DNA of 64,000 nt from Mercurialis annua (taxonomy: Eukaryota > Streptophyta > Magnoliopsida > Malpighiales > Euphorbiaceae): the NCBI RefSeq assembly GCF_937616625.2, contig NC_065574.1, positions 8,806,501-8,870,500 of the forward strand. Direction: 5' to 3'. A program made the position numbers and the translations under genes. This document shows, in pieces, positions 22,815 to 33,515 of the stretch. The notes beneath the pieces are model-generated. The model was not told the DNA's origin. It did not search any database and was given only the letters and a program-made list of their open reading frames with translations. Numbering within the stretch: the first letter of the stretch is position 1; each line of letters opens with the position of its first letter.

Positions 22815-23132
22815 GGTTAATTTCATAAAAAATCACGACCTTTATACGAATTTTCATTTTAATTACGACTTTTAAAAGTTGTCATATAAAACCACGATCT
22901 TTTAATTTTTTTCAAATCTATCACCAAATCAATTTTTGGTGTATTTTTTATGACGTGGCCACAATAATCTGGCAGATTTGAAAAAAAAATGAAAGGTAAA
23001 ATTCACTGGAAAAATAGTCGGTGATAGATTTGAAAAAATAATAAAAGGTCATGGTTTTATATGGCGATTTTTAAAATTCGTGATTAAAATGAAAATTCGT
23101 GTAAAGTTTATGATTTTTTATGGAATTAATCC
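22815..23132. mobile_element. Long-TIR MULE-type MITE, 318 bp
   Basis: Perfect 10-bp target duplication TATAAAATAT (22805-22814 and 23133-23142). The arms are about 110-bp imperfect inverted repeats beginning GGTTAATTTCATAAAAAATC and ending in its near complement. Same family as 51334-51703: both carry the ATGGTTTTATATGGC / CACGA..TTTTAAAAGTT words and a CAAATCTATC-type core. Confidence 0.85.
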
Positions 23133-23272
23133 TATAAAATATTATTATCTTAATAGAAAACTTAATTATATGGTAACTCATATTTTACTACAAGATATAC
23201 GTTTATGCAGTTTTGTAGTTTATTTAGACAAATTAGGTATGTTTTTCTAAATATCAAAATCTATGGATTAGT

Positions 23273-23501
23273 AAACCCCAAGGTATAAATGAGTGGGTAA
23301 GGCGATCTTCTAGTTTAAGTGAGGTCGCGGGTTCGAACCGTACTTATGTATGCAGCCGTTTAAAATTTGAGGCCAGAGATTTGCTTCCCGCAAGGGACCT
23401 ACCCGGCTCGAGTGGGGATTAGTCTGAATGTGGAAGGTTTAAAGGTGCCGCTTCATAGTTGGAATCCGTTCAGGACATCTCATGATTAGATAAAAAAAAA
23501 T
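23273..23501 (+). mobile_element. tRNA-derived SINE (B)
   Basis: A-box region (GAGTGGGTAAGGCGATCT) and a perfect B box GGGTTCGAACC at about 23328, then a tRNA-unrelated body (CTACCCGGCTCGAGTGGGG) and an A-tail at 23491-23499. Flanked by an 11-bp repeat matching 10/11 (TATGGATTAGT at 23262-23272; TATGAATTAGT at 23502-23512). Confidence 0.8.
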
Positions 23502-23512
23502 TATGAATTAGT

Positions 23513-26500
23513 CGATTAATCGGCTTTCGATTAATAATTTTTTTTATTTTTCAAAGGAAAATTGCTTTCACATTTCACGTGTTTTGATTTCCAATTTTCT
23601 GATAAAAGGAGCTTTTTTAAAAAACAATGTGAACTTCTTTTTATTGCTAAACCTTTTAATTAGTCATTAGTACATTGTTGTCAAACAAAAAATGTTACTT
23701 TTGCAAAATCTGCATAATGTTCTGGATTTTTAATTAAACTTTTACTTAAATTGCTAAAGCTTTTGGAACCCAATTTCTTCGGTTCATATACCATCTTACA
23801 ATATATATTTCTTAAACACAATGCTAGAAAGGAAGAACATCTTTAATTATGGGTGTCATTTCAATCAATATCACTTATATGCAATAGAATTTTGAATTAT
23901 TTAACTAGACTAATTAATTATGTCTTAAAAAACAAACTAATTACATAGAATTATCTTTGTACCTACCACATTTTGCAATCCAAAGTAATTCAGCATTCAA
24001 ACTTGCCTAATTATGTCATATTCTTTATAAAAATTTCTATAAATTTTTTAACAGAAACATACAGTTTTTCTTAAACAATATAAAAAAAACTTACTTATTT
24101 ATGCTCTAGAAAATCCCATTCACCAACAATTTACTTTTTGCTACCAGAAACTGTAAATAAATTGATTTTCTGTTACTATATATTCCCAGCATTTTTATTT
24201 ATTTAAGAACAACCTAAAACTTTTCCACCTCGCATTCCAAACTTTTAAAAAAATTTATCTTATAGCTCAATTTGTGTTTTATGCGTTATTTTCTATAAAA
24301 TAATATTATTTTGGCCGTTTGAATAACCAAAACGATGTCGTATAAGACACTTAGGCTATTACACAAAATGAAAGGTTGGAAGGTATGATGCCACATTTAC
24401 ATTGTGGTTAAATCGAAAAAAATGCGAAAGATGATGATATTTTATGAAAATAACACTTTTTTATTGACTCAATCATAATTTTATAATCTATTTTTTGTTT
24501 AGTATTTCTTTATTGTTTATCTTTATTTAATTATAATAATAAAAAAAATTATCTCAATCTTTTGAGTATGAATGTCAATGTTTAAGACTAGATAGAAACA
24601 TTTCAACCATAAAAATAGACATTTTTAAAACGATAATGAAGGTTTTTGGTTAAAAGTGTATATAATTTTTTTGTAATTTTTATATTTTTTTTAATACTTT
24701 GATCAAATTAATATGAAAAATTTATTTTATATTTCTTTATGGAATTGCTTTGTCTTTTTCATAGGAGTGTAGAAGAAATTTATTTTGCAATTTGTTTTTC
24801 AAAATTTGTTAAATGATTTACAAATAATACTGTGCATGTTCTTGCTCAAGCCTTCCGTTCTTCATTAGGTTAACAAAAACAATTTGTAACCTCTATAACT
24901 ATTTATGATATGGCTTATTGAAAGTTCTTATATTAACAAAAAATAGATGTTTTTTATTTTGTATTTTTTTATAGTTGATGACTAATTTATTATTTAAATT
25001 ACTTAAAGGACAAAAATATATTTTATTTTAATTAATTTTGTTTATTATTTTTACTTCTTGTTTGAATATGATTGATAAAATTTATAAAATTGTTGAACTA
25101 ATCTATGAAATCTTTCAATCATAGTATATTTGATAAAACCACGATAATTTGGAATAATGATAGAGCCAATAATTTAATTTAGAGGGTGAAATCTTAGTTC
25201 AATATTTTGAATTTTTTAGATCAAACTTTACGGGGTTTGACTTGTTTTTTAAAACCAAGTGATATTTCATTTTATCCATTTTTTTAAAATCCTTCACCTT
25301 TTTTAAAATAAAAAAATAATTGTATCAAAGTTTTCTACATTGTAGAAGTCCCTTACGACATAGGTTGTACGAAAAAATTCTTTTATTTATATTTACGGAT
25401 TTGTCTTTTTTGAGAAAATTATTTTTTCTAAGTAAGGCCACAATTGAAGTAGGGTGAACGTTTATCTTTCTGATCGTCAGTCATCAATTCATCGTTGATT
25501 CTTTTTTTTTTTGATAATTTTCATCGTCGATTCTTTGTCTATCATTTGTAATTGTATCTTTTTATTTATTTTATTTTTCAGCCACCGATTATTGTTCTTT
25601 TCTATATAGCTTTTTCTACTATTTAAAATGGTAAATGTAAAAAAATGATTAAGCATGCCAGAATCTCTCATATATAAAAAAAACAATATTAGAGCAATAG
25701 AGCCTAAGCTTCCTATAAGTTTAACTTAATTATTTTAATTCATTTGGAAGCCAGCTTATGATCAACAAAATTCTTTAAATTAATAAACTAATTCAAATGC
25801 TTACAAGGTTCCAACTCTTATTTTAGGGTATAATGTTGAAGTAGTGAACTTGTTGCATCAAGTGAACTTTTTCCCTTTAAGAAATTTTGTCAACTTTAGT
25901 ACCAAAAGAATCCCTTTTTTTCCCTTATAAAAAATGGCTAGGTATAATAAATAATAAAAATAAATATAAATATGCAAACCCTAATCACTAAAAAATATCT
26001 ATTCTTTTTTCCTTTTGTATTATAGTCCATTCTAATAAAACATAAATTATAGTATGATTTTGACAAGAATATTTCAATTATAATCAATTGCTTAATTTTT
26101 TCTAAAAAATGTTAAATTTTTTGATTAATTTTTATTTGTGATCAAACTTTTTAATTTCGCCAACTGTAATATAATTTCAAAAAGTATTTTTGATTGAAAA
26201 AAAAAATAGATTTGGTCATGAATACAATTTTTTTTTAGATATAAAAGTTTGCTATAATTGAAATGTAATTATCAAAATTTTGTCAAAATTAATATTTTAA
26301 AAACATTTTCATAAATATAAAGAATTGAAAAGGACGAATACTTTTAACTGATTAAGCCTATCCACAAATGAATCACATGGTACTTAGTTTAATCCTCAAC
26401 TAATGTACACTAAGTGCCAAGAGCATCTATTAATTAATTGTCTAAATATATAAAATTCCATTAAGTTAAGTATAATTTTCTTTTTGTAGTTGAGATTTAT

Positions 26501-26700
26501 TATTCTGCTAGCTTCTTCCCACATTAAGTGGGTTGACAAACACAAAAGTTGCACAATTTAAAACTTTTCTCCATAAAGGAGGAAAATTTTATCTTTTCTG
26601 TAAGATTATAATTGACCTAGAAAAGAAATCTGATGCCACCATTACTCTGTTAGCCAATGGGGATTTGCCATGTCAGCTGTAGTATTCTAAGTGTTTAGTC
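23513..26700. other. Gene-free AT-rich intergenic DNA
   Basis: About 3.2 kb of very AT-rich sequence with poly-A/T runs. No coding signal, element ends or tandem array were recognised. The short open frames here have no recognisable content. Confidence 0.5.
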
Positions 26701-26714
26701 AACCAGCTAGGAGC

Positions 26715-27331
26715 GGAGAAAAACTCTCTCTAATATTTTTGTGCTCTCACTTCTCTCTAGAAAAAACTTCCATTTTCTCCATCTTTTTGAGGGTGGAAAG
26801 ATCATCTTCTCTCCGCCCATATTACCAAATAGTATAGATTTACTCTTTATTTTAATAAATCTTTGTTAAAAATTTTAATTTTGAGTGGGGTTTTTTTGAT
26901 TTTATCATGTTATAATAAATTTTAAGGTCTTTACCACCTCTTTTACTTTGATTTTTTAGATCTACAAAGAATTTTTAGTGTTTGATCGTTCTTCAAAGTC
27001 AAGTTTTTGTAGATCTAAAAGTTGGGAGGTTTGTGACTTTTAACTTTATAGATCTAGATGATGAAGATAGTTGGTTGGCAAAAATACTACGCTTCAACGG
27101 TTCAAGCGGATTTTCCGTTTCATCGAAAGAAGAAGGTCGAACTCCCCGTCCGATGGTTTATCGTTGTGTTAAGTTTGCGGGATCCATGATTAGACTTCTT
27201 TTTAATTTTGCTTGTATCACGTTTGTTGTCTTTTATTGGTTGCTTAATCTTGAAAGATCATATAAAAAATTATTGTCATATGACTTTCACTCTTGTATTG
27301 TTATATTCAAATAGATCTATCTTTGAAAAAA
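26715..27331 (+). mobile_element. Short LINE-derived retroposon with 14-bp target duplication
   Basis: A perfect 14-bp direct repeat AACCAGCTAGGAGC (26701-26714 and 27332-27345) brackets 617 bp that start with a CTCTCTC/GAGAAAA-rich leader and end in a poly-A tail (TCTATCTTTG then A run). A TPRT-type duplication plus A-tail marks target-primed retroposition. The inside has a 110-codon frame (26982-27314) without a recognised domain; no RT is present. An internally deleted LINE or LINE-mobilised transcript fits. The young gypsy element sits 20 bp downstream. Confidence 0.75.
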
Positions 27332-27365
27332 AACCAGCTAGGAGCTAACACCAAGCAATAGTACA

Positions 27366-27959
27366 TGATGGAGTCTGCCTTCTGAACCGGTGAGTGAACC
27401 TGCAAAACAGGGTAGAAGCTAACCGGACGGTGGTTGTCCGATTAACTCTCCGATGCTAAAGTCAGTCTAGAGCTTTGAGCAACGTTTTTAGTATATGAAT
27501 GTCATTGTGATTCTAGGCATACCTCGTGCTCCTTTTATAGTAGTCGAATATACCTAGTAGAGTTGTATTAGGCAAGTGAATCCTACTTTATAGGGATTCG
27601 GCAATATCGTAGAGATTCTCCTGATTTGTCGAGATCTACCTTAATCTGATAAGAATCCTATTTAGGAACGTCTTCCTAAATAGTCTTATCTTCCTAAAGT
27701 AGAGCTTATCTTTCCATATGTAGTGTTTGTGTCCGAATAGGACAATATTTCCATACTTAGTCGTTTACCCGAATCCCGGACCTGACGCGCTCTCGGCGGA
27801 TCATGTGGGATTCGGTCTTTATTAGCGTGTTACCGAATCTTAGAGATTCGGCATCTCCTTCATACCTTTTCGGTCTTCAGGGGGAGTCCGGTGTCGCCTG
27901 AGAGTGGATCTCCTGCAACTCGGCTCCATTATACTTACAGTAGGATTCGGTATCCATCA
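27366..27959 (-). repeat. 3' LTR of the young gypsy-type element
   Basis: 594 bp, collinear without gaps with 33516-34109; three differences seen, all transitions. TG...CA ends. In sense orientation this is the downstream LTR. Confidence 0.92.
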
Positions 27960-27974
27960 TTAGCCCCCCCGCAA
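27960..27974 (-). other. Polypurine tract of the young gypsy-type element
   Basis: On the minus strand TTGCGGGGGGGCTAA lies directly before the 3' LTR (TGATGG...). Position and G run fit the plus-strand primer of reverse transcription. Confidence 0.7.
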
Positions 27975-28500
27975 GTGAGCAGAAGTAGTTTGGCATTTAT
28001 GCCTTAGTGAATTTTAGCTCTTTTGGAGCTGAGTTCTTTTATACGGGCGAGTCGTTTTGTATTCCGGGCGAGTCGTTTCATATGTTTGTGGGTGACGTTT
28101 CTTCTTTAGTAAGATTCTGTGTTGCCACGTGTCGGCATTTAATGATTTCAACGGTTAATGATTCAAAAGCGTTTTGTATTTAATCTCTTTGCATTTCTTC
28201 TTTTCCCTCTTACTTACTTTTCGAATTTACTCTCATTTCTTGTAGCTTTTCCCTTTTCGTTCTTCGTTTGATCATTTGATTCTTCGTGACTTGTTTTCTC
28301 CAGATTTTTCAGGTATGTTTTCTTTCGTCGTTTGGATGTTAATATGGCTTTCTTCTTTGTGTATATTCTCCATGGTTTATATTCTGGAAATTCCTTTTCT
28401 GTACTTGGTGTTCTTCGATGTGTTCTTCAACGTGTTCTTCAATATATTTTTTTTGTTTGATCCTTATTCTGTGTTTATGTTTGTGATTTCCTGTTCTAGG

Positions 28501-29244
28501 ATGCCTCTTAGTCGAGTGGAAGATGCATGCGCTGCTATGGCTTTTACCCGATCAAAGCTTCGTAGGGATGAAGTCTTAGATATCTATTTTAAGTATAGTT
28601 TTCCTTTCGATTATAGGGTAATATTACCCGGTGCCGATATGGCTGCGTCCGATTCTCCCGGATCTTCTTGTAGGGCGGTTCTCTTCGAAGAGCAATTTGT
28701 TGCTGGTCTTAGGTTTCCTTTAGATTCATTTTTAGTAGAAGTGTGTAGGGATTTAAAGGTTGCTCTGGGGCAACTTTACCCTGGTACTATTAAAGTAGTG
28801 CTCGCCTTTTCGGAGGCGTGTAGGCTCCGGGGCTGTGCCCCTTCTCTCAAAGTGTTATATCATTTTGTAGACTTTAGGAAGTGTGATGGCTGCTTCGTTT
28901 TCGCCCTTGGCAGAGAAGGGCAATCTCGTATTTATCTTCCTTGCCTAACCAGTCGCTGGCGAAGGCGTTTCTTTATTGTCTACCATAAATTTGCTTTTCT
29001 TCATTTTTTGGATGGTTTTTCTTCTCATCAAGTTCGGAGCTGTTCTTCTCCTTTAAGTTTATCCGAGTCAAAACTTGCTTTCGACATATCTTCCTGTAGT
29101 ATTGAATCGCGTCCCATTTTAGATGTCTTGGTCAATAGTCATCTTCGGCGTCGATGGTTTCCTTTGGAGGATCCTCCTCGAGGCTTGGCGGATCTTTGCT
29201 ACTCTTTTGTTCAAGGTATATTAGTTTGCTTAAGTTCTTTTTAA
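28501..29244 (+). CDS. Antisense ORF A in gypsy-type element (putative-gypsy-type-transposon domain)
   Basis: Open frame of 247 residues from ATG 28501 (MPLSRVEDACAAMAFTRSK), encoded opposite to gag. An upstream in-frame ATG at 28276 exists but precedes a hydrophobic, low-complexity stretch and a likely splice acceptor (CTGTTCTAG just before 28501). Residues GLRFPLDSFLVEVCRDLKVALGQLYPGTIKVVLAF resemble the plant domain annotated in Pfam as putative gypsy type transposon (PF04195), typically FPLHPF...L...QLHPNA. A splice donor CAAG/GTATAT at 29215/29216 and an acceptor at 29258 suggest joining to ORF B, but that join does not keep frame as read here. Function unknown. Confidence 0.6.
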   Translation: MPLSRVEDACAAMAFTRSKLRRDEVLDIYFKYSFPFDYRVILPGADMAASDSPGSSCRAVLFEEQFVAGLRFPLDSFLVEVCRDLKVALGQLYPGTIKVVLAFSEACRLRGCAPSLKVLYHFVDFRKCDGCFVFALGREGQSRIYLPCLTSRWRRRFFIVYHKFAFLHFLDGFSSHQVRSCSSPLSLSESKLAFDISSCSIESRPILDVLVNSHLRRRWFPLEDPPRGLADLCYSFVQGILVCLSSF

Positions 29245-29259
29245 TGTTTCTTTTGTAGG

Positions 29260-30392
29260 ATGTCTTCTTCTTCTGACGATTTCCTTTCCGGATTTCAAGT
29301 AGATTTGGACGTTCCGATGGGTGGTCCCGACGTTCCTATTGCCCACATTATTCCTGGCGACATTGACGTGGATGGGGCTCCTGTTGATATTCCCATGGCT
29401 CCCGCCGAGATAGCGTTGCCTGAGATTATTGTTGTAGATGATGATGAATCGGCTGATCCAGTAGGTGACGAGGCGGTTCCGTCACTACTTCCCCCTCTAG
29501 CATCATTTATCGTCTCGGGGGGAGTTGGGGGTGCGGCTTCAGAGGGGCCGGTTGTTGCTGATTCGGGAGAGATTTCTCTAGGTCGAGACCTGGATTCTCC
29601 GTCTAGGAAAAGACGTCGAGTTGGCGAGGGTTCTCCAACGAGGGAGAGTTTTCCTGGAAGCTCTTCTTCTGCTCCAGACTTGGTTCAGTGGGTCGAAGGT
29701 CAGGATCCTGCCAGTTTGCTGAATCCTAGAGTGCTAGCGGAATATATCCGGACTTTGGCGATTCCTGCTGATGTTACGTGGTTTTGTGGTAGGCCGGGTC
29801 AAGAGCTTTCCGATCTGGCTTGTTTTCATGGTTTCTCTGTAAGTGCTCTTTCTTGAGTATAATATGTTTTTTGTATTCAGTTGTTTTCTTATTTGTTTAT
29901 TTCTAGTGTGTGTAGGCTCTTCAATCTGTTCTGGTATTGAACGACCGCCGACAGTGTGCCGAGGAGGAGGTCGAGCGTCTGTCTTCTCTTTTGGCGACTT
30001 CCGAGTCTGAAAGGGCGAAATTGAAGGCCTCTTTGGAAGAGCATGATTCCCTTCTGGCGCAGCTCAAGGCGCAGGATGCGATTAATGATCGCCAAGTGAA
30101 AGTGATCGAGAAAAAGACCGATGACTTGACTCAAGAGATTGAGGAGCTCATTCGGATCAATTCCCTTGTTGGTGGGGAGAGGGACCATCTGAGATCGGAG
30201 GTTGAAGGTCTTCACATCCGTCTGCTAGATACGAAGGCTTTTTACTCTGCTTTGATAAGCGAGTATCGCCTTGCGATTGGGAAGAAGCTTCTAGAGCAGA
30301 ATCCTAATATTGATCTTTCAGGGGTTAACGGGTTGGATCCCCAGGCCATCGCCCGTGATCTCCTCGCCAAGATGTCTAAAGACCGCGTCTAG
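29260..30392 (+). CDS. Antisense ORF B in gypsy-type element: acidic region plus coiled coil
   Basis: Two exons, 29260-29838 and 29916-30392, with donor TCT/GTAAGT and acceptor TGTAG, keep one frame of 351 residues. The first part is acidic and Pro/Ser-rich (DVDGAPVDIPMAPAEI; VVDDDESADPVGDE) with a basic SRKRRRVGEG patch that could be a nuclear signal. The second part is a long heptad-rich coiled coil (AEEEVERLSSLLATSESERA; VEKK-type and EEVEGL repeats) ending LLAKMSKDRV. This layout (PF04195-like head, coiled-coil tail) is common for antisense ORFs of plant gypsy elements. The role is unknown; the clean intron suggests real transcription. Confidence 0.6.
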
Positions 30393-30950
30393 TAGTTTTT
30401 CTTTTGATTGTATTTGCTGATGTATTAATTTTGCTTTTTTGTAATTCACAATTTATGAATATATTTTCTGTGTTTCTTCGAAATGTGCTTTCGCCTTATT
30501 TTTATGTACTTGACTTGCTTCGAGGGTTATTCTAAACCCTGTTCTTTGCTTTTTATAGAGTTAATCTAAACTCTTTTTATTTTTGTTTTTGTTGAGTTAA
30601 TCTAAACTCTTTGTCGGCGATTTGCCTTTTCTGAGTTAATTTAAACTCATTTTTTAGCCTTTTGTGGCGATTTGCCTGGTTCGGCGATTTTGCTTTGAGT
30701 TAATTTATACTCATTTTCTTGGCTCTTAGCCTTTCTTGAATTTGATCTTTATTTTTTCTTCTTTCATCTTTGATTTAATCGTTCGTGGCTGTTCTTGATT
30801 TTCATTTCTTTATTGGTTCGTCTGGCTGATCAAATAGCAGCAAAATTGAACTTTTATTGATAAAAAGATGGCATACAAAAAATTAAAGATAGATTTGACG
30901 CCATCTGGTAAGACGTAAAGTCGTTACTGATGATGGGTCTTTTTTCGTTC
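30393..30950. other. Convergent 3' region with GAGTTAAT..AAACTC repeats
   Basis: Lies between the tail-to-tail ORF B (+) and gag-protease (-). It holds four copies of GAGTTAATYTAWACTC (about 30558, 30595, 30635, 30696), each a short inverted repeat, and three GGCGATTT(T)GC words. It probably contains the polyadenylation signals of the plus-strand transcript. Confidence 0.5.
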
Positions 30951-32669
30951 CTATTCTTCCTTCTTTTCGGTTTTGTTTTCTTGGAGATCCACCACTGACT
31001 CGTCATAGCACTTCTTGGCTATTCCTTGGTCTCCTCTCAGCGTCACTACTCCCTTTTCAGTTGGTACCTTCATTGCCAGCGCTCTGATGCTGGTTACTGC
31101 TGCCGAATCATGGAGGAAAGGTCTTCCTAGGATGGCATTATATGTCAATTCCATGTCTACTATGTTAAATAGTGACATGATTTTCTTGTTTATTCCTCTT
31201 TCTGGGCCGATTATTACTTCCAAGGTGACTGCTCCCAGCGGGGTGATGGAGGGGCCACCGAGTCCTGATAGCGGAATTGGGACTCGGCGTAGCCTTGACG
31301 CTGTTCCTCCCAACATTTTGTATGCTGCGTTTTTCATGAGGTTTACTGCGCTTCCTTCGTCGATAAGGATCCGCTCCATGTTCCAATTTTCAATGATAGT
31401 GGTCACTACCAAAGCATCGTTGTGAGGTGCTTTGACGTGTTCATAGTCTTCTACATCGAAGATCACTGGCGGCATGTGAGTTTCTCGTATGTTCATTACT
31501 TCCTTCTTCTGCTTCCTCCTGATCGTGGAGCTGCTATGTCCTCCTCCGTTAATCATGTGTATGGTTCCCAGAATTTTGGATGGGCGCTCGTCTTCCTTTT
31601 CTTTCGGCTTGTCTTCTCTGTTTCTTTTTTCTCCCTTGTCATTGCTCTTCTCCTTTCGGGCCACAAATTTCCTCAGCTCGCCTGTGTCGATCATTCTTTC
31701 GATCTCGACCTTCAAGTCTCTGCAGCTATCCGTTTCATGTCCGTAATCGTCGTGAAATTTGCAGTACTTTCTGGTGTCTCTTACTTCTGCTTTCATTTTT
31801 GGTGGCCATACCACGTTTTTGACGTTTTCTTTGATCCACATGAGGACATTAGTTCGGCTGGTGTTTAGCGGAGTGAAGTTATTCTCGTCATCTCTGGGAT
31901 CATATCTCGATTCATATCTTGTCTGGGGGGCGAATCGTCTACTCTCTTCGGGTCTTCCTCTCCTGTCATCAGGTTTGGACTTGGTTTTTTCTCTGGATCT
32001 CTCTTTTGATTCTTTTCCTTTTGCTTCCTTTCCGCGAATCGCCCTTCGCCCTTCGTCTAACTCGAAGTATTTCTGAGCTATGCCCATTAAGTTCGAGAAA
32101 GTTGTGGGTTTATTGACTAGCAGCTTGTCCACCAGCTTTCCGAATCGCGTCCCGTCTCGCAATGCTTCTGTCGCCATGTCGACGTTCAGGTTGTCTATCT
32201 TCATAGCTTGCTTGTTGAATCGTTCGATGTAGCTTCGCAGGGTTTCTCCTTCTTCTTGGATACAGGCTCTTAGGATACTGGTAGTGGTTTTAGCTGGGAT
32301 GTTTGTGAGATATCTGTTGAGGAATTCTGTTGAAAGCGAAGCGAAGCTTTTGATCGAGCCTGGTTTTAATTTGTTATACCATCTCTGGGCTGTGCCCGTG
32401 AGCGTGGTAGGGAAAACCCTGCAGAGGATGGCGTCTGATACGCTGAGTAGCCCCATGGTCGCTGTGAACCTAGAGGTATGGTCTCGGGGGTCTCCTTCCC
32501 CATTGAAAATTGGCAAGGTCGGCAGCTTCATGCTGTGCGGGATGGTTTCCTCCATGATCTCGGGCGAGAGGGGTGATCCTTTCAATCTGAGGTCGTCTAT
32601 ATCCAATTCTTCAGATTTTAGTTTTTTGAGCGCTTTGGCGATCTTCTCTTCTAAATCTTCTTCCACCAC
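30951..32669 (-). CDS. Gag-protease polyprotein of the young gypsy-type element
   Basis: 572 codons. A Retrotrans_gag domain lies at about 48-205 (KLPTLPIFNGEGDPRDHTSR; RVFPTTLTGTAQRWYNKL; FASLSTEFLNRYL). Next comes a charged linker rich in KE/RD and a knuckle-like CKFHDDYGHETDSC around 305-320. A retropepsin-like region follows (RILIDEGSAVNLM at about 435; AILGRPFLHDSAA at about 517). The motif is D-E-G rather than the usual D-S/T-G. The frame ends in a Lys/Glu-rich tail with no RT after it. Particle assembly could be self-supplied but reverse transcription and integration could not. Confidence 0.8.
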   Translation of the reverse strand: MVEEDLEEKIAKALKKLKSEELDIDDLRLKGSPLSPEIMEETIPHSMKLPTLPIFNGEGDPRDHTSRFTATMGLLSVSDAILCRVFPTTLTGTAQRWYNKLKPGSIKSFASLSTEFLNRYLTNIPAKTTTSILRACIQEEGETLRSYIERFNKQAMKIDNLNVDMATEALRDGTRFGKLVDKLLVNKPTTFSNLMGIAQKYFELDEGRRAIRGKEAKGKESKERSREKTKSKPDDRRGRPEESRRFAPQTRYESRYDPRDDENNFTPLNTSRTNVLMWIKENVKNVVWPPKMKAEVRDTRKYCKFHDDYGHETDSCRDLKVEIERMIDTGELRKFVARKEKSNDKGEKRNREDKPKEKEDERPSKILGTIHMINGGGHSSSTIRRKQKKEVMNIRETHMPPVIFDVEDYEHVKAPHNDALVVTTIIENWNMERILIDEGSAVNLMKNAAYKMLGGTASRLRRVPIPLSGLGGPSITPLGAVTLEVIIGPERGINKKIMSLFNIVDMELTYNAILGRPFLHDSAAVTSIRALAMKVPTEKGVVTLRGDQGIAKKCYDESVVDLQENKTEKKEE

Positions 32670-33439
32670 ATATGTGGCTTTGCTTTTTTGGGGTGTCTCT
32701 GACGATTCGCCCTCTCCTTCTTGGTGGTTTTCTTATTTTGCTCTTTCCCTGCATCTCTTTCTTGTCGCTTACTCCTTGGCGGGGCGTCTTCTTTTTCCTT
32801 CTCCCTTCGTTCGTCTCTTTTCGTATTCAGACCGCTTCGGGCGTCCTCCTGGTTGTGCTCATTTCTGGGTGCTTCCGGCGATTCCTCGTTAGATTTTTCT
32901 CTGTCAGGACTTTCCTCGTCGCTGGTTTTATTTTCTCGCTGGTTTCTTGCTTCGTTCCTTTCTTCGTTTCCTCTGGTCCGGGGTTCCTTGTTTTTGTTGT
33001 TTTCTGCCCTTGTCTCTCGTCGGCATGGGTTTGCATTTTCTGTTCTTTCCCTTCTTCTGGGAGCTGTAGGGCTGAAGTTTTCCCTTAGCATTTTCATAGT
33101 TTCTTCGTGCCTGTCGTTTGTTCTTTTGGCTTCACTAGCCAATCTGTCAAGATTTGCCTGTACAGATTCTAGTATCTTTTTCAGCATTTCGCTGTGTGGA
33201 TCTTGTGCCGCTGCATTTGGTGTTTGTTCTTCAGTGCTTAGGTTGAAAGCAATTGGGTTGCTTCCCCTTATCGGATTAGTCTGGTACTGAGGTGTTGAGA
33301 AGGAGGGTCCTCCGGTGTTGCTTTTTTCCCCGGAGTTGTGGAGCCCGTCTTCCGTCACGTTGATTATCTCCGGAGTGTTTTTTGGGTCCATTGGCTGTTT
33401 GTCTTTCAGGTTTACTCTTTCAGAAGTCATCTTCTTCAA
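32651..33439 (-). CDS. N-terminal gag-leader ORF of the young gypsy-type element
   Basis: 262 codons starting MKKMTSERVNLKDKQPMD about 77 bp inside the 5' LTR/primer site. Composition is highly charged, with R/E/N/K repeats from residue 125 on, and no recognised domain. The frame overlaps the start of the gag-protease frame by 19 nt and is offset from it by -1. The overlapping segment is preserved in the other frame as KATYVVEEDLEEK. Either a -1 frameshift joins the two or an indel has split one ancestral gag. Confidence 0.6.
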   Translation of the reverse strand: MKKMTSERVNLKDKQPMDPKNTPEIINVTEDGLHNSGEKSNTGGPSFSTPQYQTNPIRGSNPIAFNLSTEEQTPNAAAQDPHSEMLKKILESVQANLDRLASEAKRTNDRHEETMKMLRENFSPTAPRRRERTENANPCRRETRAENNKNKEPRTRGNEERNEARNQRENKTSDEESPDREKSNEESPEAPRNEHNQEDARSGLNTKRDERREKEKEDAPPRSKRQERDAGKEQNKKTTKKERANRQRHPKKAKPHMWWKKI

Positions 33440-33495
33440 TGAGATTTGTTTTTTGAGTTCAGAAAAGCTCCTTCTTTTGAAGTTTAGTTAAGCTT

Positions 33496-33513
33496 TTCCC
33501 ACAGACGGCGCCA
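33496..33513 (-). other. Primer-binding site of the young gypsy-type element
   Basis: TGGCGCCGTCTGTGGGAA on the minus strand, two bases from the LTR edge. TGGCGCC matches the complement of a tRNA 3' end GGCGCCA; the exact tRNA was not assigned. Confidence 0.75.
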
Positions 33514-33515
33514 AT

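Noticed and set aside
23300..23345. Possible tRNA gene
   Set aside because: A and B boxes are present but the acceptor stem and anticodon arm do not close, and an A-tail and target duplication mark it as a SINE.
28276..28500. N-terminal extension of antisense ORF A with hydrophobic FFDVFFNVFFNIFF-like stretch
   Set aside because: T-rich low-complexity leader just before a splice-acceptor-like CTGTTCTAG; more likely 5' UTR/intron than a real signal peptide or membrane domain.
31015..33290. Several plus-strand ORFs of 100-200 codons (Ser/Phe/Leu-rich)
   Set aside because: Shadows opposite the gag/leader frames; composition is the complement of a charged, Lys/Glu/Arg-rich protein.
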